DNA of 8,557 nt from Lentisphaeria bacterium. Lineage in GTDB: Bacteria; Verrucomicrobiota; Lentisphaeria; JABSQK01; UBA12247. The translations under genes were made by a program, and so were the position numbers. Location: NCBI GenBank assembly GCA_003477185.1, contig DMTJ01000251.1, forward strand, positions 1-8,557. Reading direction: 5' to 3'. The notes beneath the pieces were generated by a model. It ran no database searches and was not told where the DNA came from. It saw only the letters and a list, made by a program, of their open reading frames with translations. Of the stretch, positions 1-5,796 are shown one piece after another (positions within the stretch are counted from its first letter, which is position 1; every line of letters starts with the position of its first letter).

Positions 1-444
1 AAGGATGATACGCTAGAGAACGATGTCGCGCTGATTCGTCTGACCCGCGCCTCGAACCAGCCTACGATTCGCATGACCGTCGAGGCGGAGGCCGCCCGGT
101 TCGCACCGGGCGTGAGCGCCACAGTGGTGGGCTGGGGGATTACAGACCCGGACGGCACCGAGGCGTCAGCGATTCAGCAACAGGCTGTGTTGCCGATCGT
201 AGCGATCCAGACTGCGGCTGCCAGCGGGCTCGGCCCATTTACGGACACGATGCTCGCTGCTGGCTTCGCAGACAGTACGACTTCGCCGTGTCCCGGCGAT
301 AGCGGAGGTCCGCTGTTGGTCTCTGATGGGGCTGGGCGTGAACTGGTGGCTGGAGTGATCAGCTTTGTCACACCCGGCTGCATCAACTACAGCGGCTATA
401 CGCGTGCAGCGAGCTTTGTGGACTGGGTGACGGCGCGCACTGGG
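1..444 (+). other. Trypsin/chymotrypsin-like (S1) protease domain, C-terminal two thirds
   Basis: The catalytic Asp lies in NDVALIRLT (Asp codon 22-24), the VVGWGIT strand follows at about 124-144, and the catalytic Ser is in CPGDSGGPLL (Ser codon 301-303). The domain closes with the usual helix (SFVDWV, ending near 430). The Cys codons at 289 and 379 correspond to the 191-220 disulfide of chymotrypsin. The 168-182 pair appears to be missing, because the usual MLCAG is MLAAG here. By motif alignment the residue at chymotrypsin position 189 is Ser rather than Asp, so trypsin-like Arg/Lys cleavage is not expected. The catalytic His should lie roughly 45 residues upstream, outside the window. 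Both visible catalytic residues are intact, so an active enzyme is likely. Confidence 0.9.
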
Positions 445-3400
445 ATTCAGATCGCGGCAAGCTCCCTGATCCTTAATTACAAGCCGGGCTCAAGTGGGAC
501 GTCGGTGATTACGCTGCGGGCGACCGATGCGCAAGGGCTGCATGCGGACACGAATTTCACTGTTGCGGTGACGCATGAAAACGATTTGCCGCTGTTGACA
601 TTACCGAGCCTTGCTATGGTCGAGGATGCCGGGGCCCAGTCTCTGTCGCTTTACTCGCTGGCAGCAGATCTAGAGGACGAGGATGAGGATTTGGCGTTCA
701 CGGTGGTGAGCGTCGCCAACGGCGATCTTTTCGCGACAGGACCGGAGATTACGGGCGAGCCTGACTTGCTGGCTTTTGAGACCGTGGAGAATGCATTCGG
801 CAGCGCTGAGATTGTGGTGCGGGTGACCGATAGCGAGGCAGGCAGCACGTCTGCGATTCTGGTGTTAAGTGTCAGCCCGGTGAACGACGCGCCCGAGGGC
901 ACGGCAGCAAGCTGGGCCGTTAATGCGGACGCCGGCTCGACGACGCTGGACCTGTTCAGTCTGGTCAGCGATCTAGAATCTGCCGATGACCAGCTGGATT
1001 TTGAGATTGTGGGGAACACCAATCCGGATGTGCTGAGCGGCATCCTGATCGACGGGAATCCGCGGCAACTGCTGCGCATCTCGCCAGCCACGAGCCTTGC
1101 GACTGGCGACCATGTGACCACGGTGACGGTGCGCGCTACGGATCCCGGTGGCTTGAGCAGTGACCTTGTGATCACAATTACGGTGACTCAGGATAATCAC
1201 GCGCCGACAGTGGTCGATGATTTCGCGTTTGTGGACGAGGACACGACGCTCGACTTGACCGTGATGGCCAACGACAGCGATAGCGATGGCGATTCGCTGA
1301 CAATTCGCGCCTTCTCCCAGCCTACACAGGGCTCGGTGGTGCGTCGGGACAGCCAGACGCTGCAGTATCGACCGAATCGCGACGCGACCGGAAATGACGC
1401 CTTCACCTACACCGTGAGCGATGGCACCGATCTGGCGACGGCCACGGTGACGCTGACGATCGTGGCGCTGAATGATGCGCCGGACGCGTTTCCGATCTTT
1501 GTCGTGGTGCCCGAAGACGCCCAGCAGTTTGAGATCGATCCGTTTGAGAATGCCGAAGATCCGGATGGGGACGAGCTGCAACTGGTCGACCAGAGCACGC
1601 CCGAGAACGGGATTGTGGCCTTTGACGGTGCCAAGATTCTGTACACGCCAAATGCGGACTTCGCCGGGACTGATTCGTTTGTCTTCACCGTTTCCGATCC
1701 TGCTGGAGCCGTGGCCTCTGCAGCGGTCATGGTGATTGTCGAAGGTGCACCCGATGCACCGGTTGCGGCGGCTGACTTCGTGGTGGTTCCAGAAGATCAG
1801 CAGACGCAAATAGACGTGTTGGCTAACGACCTGGATGTCGATATTGGTGACGTCCTGACGCTGGTCGATATCTCAGATCCGAATGGCGCTTCTGCTTGGA
1901 TTCAGGAAGGGCAGATTACGTTTGAGCCGGTCGCCGACTTTACGGGGACGAGCCTGCTGACCTACACCGTTCATGACCGTGACGGGCTGACTGACTCTGG
2001 TGTCTTGACGGTTGAAGTGACGGCCCAGCCCGACGCGCCGGAGCTTGCGGACTCCGCAATTGCCACGGATGAGGACGTCACGCTGAGCGGTGTGCTCACC
2101 GCGGTAGACGCTGATGGCGACACGACCACACTCGAGCTGCTCACGCAGCCTGCTCTCGGCGTGCTAACCCTGGCGGCCGATGGCTCCTTTACCTTTACGC
2201 CTACTGCGGATGCGAATGGATCGGCAGTTGCTTTGGTGCGGGTCACGGATGCCACGGGGCGCTCGAGTTCCTCGAACCTGACGATCGAGATCGCCCCGGT
2301 GAATGATGCGCCGGAGATCGCCTCCCGGCAGTTCAACGTGAATGAGGACGGGTCGCTTACCATCGAGCTGCTCGCCGGTGCCACCGATCCAGACGGCGAC
2401 ACGCCGATTCTTGGTGCGATCCAAACCTTCCCCGCCACGGGCTCATTGACTCTAGCTGGGACACAGGCAACCTATTCTCCAAACGCCGACAGCACGGCTG
2501 ACGACTCGTTCGTATATCAGATCATTGATGGCAACGGTGGCTCGACAACCGCTGAAATCTCACTCACGGTGATCCCCCAAAACGATGCCCCCAAGGCGGC
2601 TGATGATGTCTTCGTGACCCAAGAGGACGTTGCGATCTCAGGAAATGTGTTAACCAACGACAGCGACCCTGATTTGGATACCTTGACCGCCAGCGGCATA
2701 AGCGGCCCCGGGGCTGGGCAGATCACGCTGTTGCCCGACGGCAGTTTTACCTATGTTCCGGATCCAGATGCGACCGGCGCAGATAGCTTCACCTACGCAG
2801 CCTCCGACGGCGTATTGGCAACCACGGCTACGGTGACGGTTCTGGTTCACGGGGCTAATGACGATCCGACGACTCCGGTAACGCTCGCGGCTGTGACCGA
2901 AGAGGATACCCCGATCACGCTGGATCTGGTGGGCCCGATCAGTGATGTCGATAACGATCCGGTGCGCGTGGTGCAGTTCATCAGCACGCCAGCGCTCGGC
3001 GGGCTCACAGCGGCTGGAACTGGCACCTATCTCTACACGCCAGCTGCGAATGTTTCTGGACCCGATTCGTTCAGATATCTGGTGGTGGATGGCCAGGGCG
3101 GCAGTCTGACGGTGACGATGGAGATCTCGATCACCCCGGTCGACGATGCGCCTGTTGCCAACCCAGACGTCTACAGCGTGCAGGTTGGGAGCGTGCTGAC
3201 CGTCTCGGCCCCCGGCGTGTTGAGCAATGACTCGGATGTCGACAGTAACACGCAAACTACCTCGCTGTTGGTTCCGGCTGCTAACGGCACGGTCACAGTC
3301 AGTGCCGAAGGCTCCTTCTCCTACCAGTCTGACGTGGTCGGTAGCGACAGTTTTACCTACCAAGTAAGTGGCGGCATTTCCAGCGCGATCGGCTTGGTCA

Positions 3401-5784
3401 CGATCACCGTAACCGCGGAGCCGGTGGTCGCGCCGGTTGCGAACTCCGCAACCTACACTGTGGCTGAGGATGAGTCTGTGAGTGCCGAACTCACGACCGC
3501 TGCGGTCTCCGCAAGTATTATCGCAGCCCCGTCGCGCGGCACAGTGACGCTGGTCGATCGTACCTTCAGCTATGTCCCTGACGGCGATGAAAATGGCAGC
3601 GACAGCTTTGTGTTTGTGCTGGACAATGGCTCTGCGACTGCGAGCGGCACCATTACGATTGAGATTCAGCCGGTCAACGATGACCCGGTACTGGACCGGA
3701 ATGTGCCGGTGTTCACGGCCGAGGATACGGCGGTGGTGATTGATCTGCTGGAAGATGTGAGTGATGCGGACGGTGATGTGTTGTTCGTGGGTGAGATCAC
3801 CGCGCCAAGCTCGGGGACGTTGTCTGGGCTATCGGGCAGCAGTGTGACCTTTACCCCGCAGTCTGACTTTTCTGGAGATGTCGAGCTGGCACACACAGTC
3901 GTAGACGGCGCGGGTGGTTCCGTGGCGATCACGCGCACGATTCGCGTGCAACCGACAAATGACCGGCCGATCGCCGAGGCGGATCAGTACAGCATTGCCT
4001 TTGGCCACGTGCTGGAGGTGCGCGTGCAGGATGGCGTGCTGCTGAATGATTTCGACGGGGAAGGCCAGCCGCTGACTGTGGATCCGCTAACGGGCCCAGA
4101 GAACGGCAGTCTGACACTGAATGCCGGTGGCGCCTTTACCTATGTGCCAGCGGTGACATTTTTCGGCGAGGATTCATTCACTTACCGAGTGGGCGATGGC
4201 GAGGCCTTCTCGAATAGCGGTGTGGTTAGTCTGTCGGTCGAGATCGACTCGTTGGCAGGTGACTTCGATAGCAGTGGTGCTGCGGACGAGGAAGATGTAA
4301 ACGCGTTGCTGTTGGCGTTTGGTACAAACAATCTGTTGTATGACCTGGTCCAAGATGGGATCATCGACTTCCGTGATCTGACGGTTCTGGTAAGCCTGGT
4401 CGAGCAGGGTGGGGCCCGCTACCTGGCGCATCCGTATCCTGCGGGAATTGAGCTGGCACTGCTGGCGCCGCATCAGGTGGCTCCGAACGAAGTGTTCTCG
4501 GTAAACATTCTGATGCGAGATGCAAGCGGTGCTTACGGCGTGCGCGGCGGCGCTCTAGATTTGCATGTGGCGAACGCGACGCCAATCGGGTTTCACCCGA
4601 CGACCGCGGTTTCTGCGGAGTTCGCGCAGCTGGCTACGCATGGGCAGGTCACGCCTTGGGGCATCTCCGGGCTCGGTGGGGTGACGCTGGCGCATGGCGT
4701 CGGTACGGCTGCACCTGCGACATTTGCCACGGTTGAGTTCCAGGCTCCGGCGACGCCTGGGACGGTGAGCGTGGGACTGGGGCTTGGAAACTGGCACCTC
4801 GGCCTGGGAGCTCCTGCCGGGCTGCAAGCGATCGGCAATATTGGGATCCCAAGCCCGCAAGTTGTGCACGTTGTCGCGCCCACGGTGCCTGGCCTTCGGC
4901 TTACGCCTACGGCGGTGACCCTGCCGGTGAATTCGCCGGTGACGAATCTGCTGGCTGGCGTGACTGCCGACCGGCTGGTCTCCGTGAATGGGTACGTGGA
5001 TTGGCGTCAGCCGGGCGTTTACGCGGTGGATTACAGCTACAACGGCCTTACGCAGACTCGGAACTATACGATTACGCCAGACTGGAGAATGAAGTTTGTC
5101 ACCGGCAACACGCACTACACCATCGGGATGGCAACGAGCGGCCTTGGGGCAGGAATGTTGGCGTTTGCGGATTCCGCAACCTGGACGCTGGTGCCAGGGC
5201 CGGGTGGGCTAAGCTGGGACCCGTTGACGGTTCCGCCAGGGGCGTTGTACCTTGAACCGCGGGATGCGCACGGCGTGAGCTTGGGCTATGCCTTGGACGC
5301 TGCAGCCTACGGCACTGCGCCGGTCGCGGCGAGCTATCTCGTGCGCTACGAGCACGCGATCGAAACCGTGGATGTGGCGCTGGTCCCCGGGTGGAACCTA
5401 GTGGGTGTGCCACTGAATTTGCTGGATTCGACACTAGGCGTGCTTGGGGCCACGGTGACTGGGCCTGTTTGGACCTATGAGCACGGCGAGCAATCGCAGG
5501 CGGATCGATTGCGGGCTGGGCGTGCTTACTGGGTGAACAGCACGGCTGCGACCATGCTGCGGCTCCGTGGCACGCGAGCTGGATACCCGACTGTCGGTTT
5601 GTCCGCTGGCTGGAATCTGATTGCGCTGCCAACGACGGATCGCCGGGCGCAGATCTCTGTGCCGGAAGGATCGCGGGTTTATGCCTGGGATGAGTTTATG
5701 TACCAGCCTGTGAGCGAAGGTCTGCACCCCGGTGTGGGCTATTGGATCTGGAGCCCGACTGCGCACGAATTGCCGGTGCAATAA
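1..5784 (+). CDS. Giant secreted multidomain protein: S1 serine protease + cadherin-like repeat array + dockerin/cohesin-like + twin GWNL tail (5' partial)
   Basis: The frame is open from base 1, so the first in-window ATG (73) is internal: the codons before it encode NDVALIRLT, the catalytic-Asp motif of chymotrypsin-family proteases. At least 1,927 residues are present. In order they are: protease (1-444), 13 full and one partial cadherin/VCBS-like repeats (460-4245), a dockerin-like EF-hand pair (4258-4410), a cohesin-like beta-sandwich (4447-4824), an Ig-like domain (4882-5082), an unassigned beta-rich stretch (about 5083-5367) and two GWNL modules (5368-5781). No membrane segment is visible. 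The only cysteines seen are the pair in the protease, which fits an extracellular protein; the signal peptide and catalytic His must lie upstream of the window. The repeats are rich in DxDxD-type acidic motifs, so calcium-stiffened rods are likely by family analogy. The natural role is unknown; a surface or secreted adhesin-protease is the best inference. The stop lies 12 bases before the PilM-like gene, suggesting cotranscription. Confidence 0.93.
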   Translation, partial: KDDTLENDVALIRLTRASNQPTIRMTVEAEAARFAPGVSATVVGWGITDPDGTEASAIQQQAVLPIVAIQTAAASGLGPFTDTMLAAGFADSTTSPCPGDSGGPLLVSDGAGRELVAGVISFVTPGCINYSGYTRAASFVDWVTARTGIQIAASSLILNYKPGSSGTSVITLRATDAQGLHADTNFTVAVTHENDLPLLTLPSLAMVEDAGAQSLSLYSLAADLEDEDEDLAFTVVSVANGDLFATGPEITGEPDLLAFETVENAFGSAEIVVRVTDSEAGSTSAILVLSVSPVNDAPEGTAASWAVNADAGSTTLDLFSLVSDLESADDQLDFEIVGNTNPDVLSGILIDGNPRQLLRISPATSLATGDHVTTVTVRATDPGGLSSDLVITITVTQDNHAPTVVDDFAFVDEDTTLDLTVMANDSDSDGDSLTIRAFSQPTQGSVVRRDSQTLQYRPNRDATGNDAFTYTVSDGTDLATATVTLTIVALNDAPDAFPIFVVVPEDAQQFEIDPFENAEDPDGDELQLVDQSTPENGIVAFDGAKILYTPNADFAGTDSFVFTVSDPAGAVASAAVMVIVEGAPDAPVAAADFVVVPEDQQTQIDVLANDLDVDIGDVLTLVDISDPNGASAWIQEGQITFEPVADFTGTSLLTYTVHDRDGLTDSGVLTVEVTAQPDAPELADSAIATDEDVTLSGVLTAVDADGDTTTLELLTQPALGVLTLAADGSFTFTPTADANGSAVALVRVTDATGRSSSSNLTIEIAPVNDAPEIASRQFNVNEDGSLTIELLAGATDPDGDTPILGAIQTFPATGSLTLAGTQATYSPNADSTADDSFVYQIIDGNGGSTTAEISLTVIPQNDAPKAADDVFVTQEDVAISGNVLTNDSDPDLDTLTASGISGPGAGQITLLPDGSFTYVPDPDATGADSFTYAASDGVLATTATVTVLVHGANDDPTTPVTLAAVTEEDTPITLDLVGPISDVDNDPVRVVQFISTPALGGLTAAGTGTYLYTPAANVSGPDSFRYLVVDGQGGSLTVTMEISITPVDDAPVANPDVYSVQVGSVLTVSAPGVLSNDSDVDSNTQTTSLLVPAANGTVTVSAEGSFSYQSDVVGSDSFTYQVSGGISSAIGLVTITVTAEPVVAPVANSATYTVAEDESVSAELTTAAVSASIIAAPSRGTVTLVDRTFSYVPDGDENGSDSFVFVLDNGSATASGTITIEIQPVNDDPVLDRNVPVFTAEDTAVVIDLLEDVSDADGDVLFVGEITAPSSGTLSGLSGSSVTFTPQSDFSGDVELAHTVVDGAGGSVAITRTIRVQPTNDRPIAEADQYSIAFGHVLEVRVQDGVLLNDFDGEGQPLTVDPLTGPENGSLTLNAGGAFTYVPAVTFFGEDSFTYRVGDGEAFSNSGVVSLSVEIDSLAGDFDSSGAADEEDVNALLLAFGTNNLLYDLVQDGIIDFRDLTVLVSLVEQGGARYLAHPYPAGIELALLAPHQVAPNEVFSVNILMRDASGAYGVRGGALDLHVANATPIGFHPTTAVSAEFAQLATHGQVTPWGISGLGGVTLAHGVGTAAPATFATVEFQAPATPGTVSVGLGLGNWHLGLGAPAGLQAIGNIGIPSPQVVHVVAPTVPGLRLTPTAVTLPVNSPVTNLLAGVTADRLVSVNGYVDWRQPGVYAVDYSYNGLTQTRNYTITPDWRMKFVTGNTHYTIGMATSGLGAGMLAFADSATWTLVPGPGGLSWDPLTVPPGALYLEPRDAHGVSLGYALDAAAYGTAPVAASYLVRYEHAIETVDVALVPGWNLVGVPLNLLDSTLGVLGATVTGPVWTYEHGEQSQADRLRAGRAYWVNSTAATMLRLRGTRAGYPTVGLSAGWNLIALPTTDRRAQISVPEGSRVYAWDEFMYQPVSEGLHPGVGYWIWSPTAHELPVQ
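460..4245 (+). repeat. Array of 13 full plus 1 partial cadherin/VCBS-like protein repeats
   Basis: The units are about 84-104 residues long and each ends in a linker resembling PVNDAP. Boundaries judged from the linkers are: partial unit 460-591, then 592-894, 895-1206, 1207-1482, 1483-1761, 1762-2040, 2041-2313, 2314-2592, 2593-2868, 2869-3153, 3154-3435, 3436-3687, 3688-3969 and 3970-4245. A typical unit has an acidic strand (VxEDxxLxL), a DxDxDxLT segment, a G(S/T)(L/V)TL turn, a FTYxPNADxxGxDSFxYxVxDG block and a final TVTLTV strand. The copies have diverged strongly at protein and DNA level, so they are old rather than recently expanded. By analogy with the cadherin-like/tandem-95 families the array probably forms a calcium-bound extended rod outside the cell. 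The unit 3436-3687 is short and lacks the DxDxD segment. Confidence 0.9.
4258..4410 (+). other. Dockerin-like pair of EF-hand calcium loops
   Basis: Two loops are visible. The first, GDFDSSGAADEEDVNALL, has Asp codons at 4261, 4267, 4285 and 4294 matching loop positions 1, 3, 9 and 12, with Ser at position 5. The second, YDLVQDGIIDFRDLTVLV, has Asp codons at 4342, 4354, 4366 and 4375 matching positions 1, 5, 9 and 12, with Val at position 3, so it is somewhat degenerate. The spacing fits type I dockerin-like modules, which are common in PVC secreted proteins outside cellulosomes. Calcium binding is inferred. Unlike classic dockerins, the module is internal rather than terminal. Confidence 0.8.
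4447..4824 (+). other. Cohesin-like beta-sandwich domain
   Basis: The stretch starts with a strand and the pattern VAPNEVFSVNILMRDASG, followed by a GALDLHV strand, a long insertion, and GTAAPATFATVEFQAP. This is the order seen in cohesin-like and related carbohydrate-binding sandwich domains: 'vxxGexFxVxVxxxdasg', then 'gaxFdvxyd', then 'gxgtlatvxFxa'. The assignment comes from pattern only. A different CBM-like sandwich is possible. Its position directly after a dockerin-like pair is a recurrent PVC arrangement. Confidence 0.55.
4882..5082 (+). other. Bacterial Ig-like domain (DUF5011-like pattern)
   Basis: The segment reads as a short Ig-like fold: LPVNSPVTNLLAGVTA, then a turn, then WRQPGVYAVDYSYNGLTQ and a final RNYTIT strand. 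The 'xxPGxYxVxYxxxGxxxxxxxxxxV' end is typical of DUF5011/HYR-type Ig-like domains. It probably acts as a spacer between the cohesin-like domain and the C-terminal region. About 95 residues after it (5083-5367) are beta-rich but unassigned. Confidence 0.5.
5368..5781 (+). repeat. Tandem pair of C-terminal GWNL modules
   Basis: Two copies of about 65-70 residues end the protein. The first (about 5368-5577) runs from GWNLVGVPL (5389) through VWTYE to GRAYWVNS. The second (about 5587-5781) runs from GWNLIALP (5608) through VYAWDEFMYQPV to GVGYWIWS. Each copy has the GWNL start, a central aromatic strand and a G(x)(A/G)YW(V/I) end, so they are an internal duplication. Similar GWNLIS-type tails occur at the ends of surface proteins in several phyla. 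Their function is unknown to me; a sorting or anchoring role is only a guess. Confidence 0.7.
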
Positions 5785-5789
5785 GGGAG
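5783..5789 (+). promoter_or_regulatory. Ribosome binding site of the PilM-like gene
   Basis: AAGGGAG begins inside the TAA stop codon of the upstream giant gene and lies 7 bases before the ATG at 5797. It supports this start. No terminator hairpin or room for a separate promoter exists in the 12-base gap, so the two genes are probably read from one transcript. Confidence 0.7.
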
Positions 5790-5796
5790 CCGACTG

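Noticed and set aside
73..75. ATG as the start of the giant gene
   Set aside because: The frame is open back to base 1 and the upstream codons encode the catalytic-Asp motif of the protease, so the true start lies before the window.
973..1809. Long open frame on the - strand (278 codons) opposite the repeat array
   Set aside because: Its product is rich in Arg, His and Ile with no recognisable domain, and it lies wholly opposite a well-supported repeat protein. GC-rich coding DNA commonly leaves the reverse frame open.
460..4245. Possible CRISPR or recent DNA tandem repeat
   Set aside because: The periodicity is at protein level, units are about 250-310 bases and strongly diverged in DNA sequence, with the frame kept throughout.
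4555..5632. Several further - strand open frames (4555-5115, 5099-5632) and others opposite the PilM and PilO-like genes
   Set aside because: Composition is Arg/Pro/Ser-rich and low in complexity, no ribosome binding site or domain is evident, and the + strand frame is clearly coding.
5785..5796. Terminator or separate promoter between the giant gene and the PilM-like gene
   Set aside because: The gap is 12 bases and is taken up mostly by the ribosome binding site; no hairpin fits.
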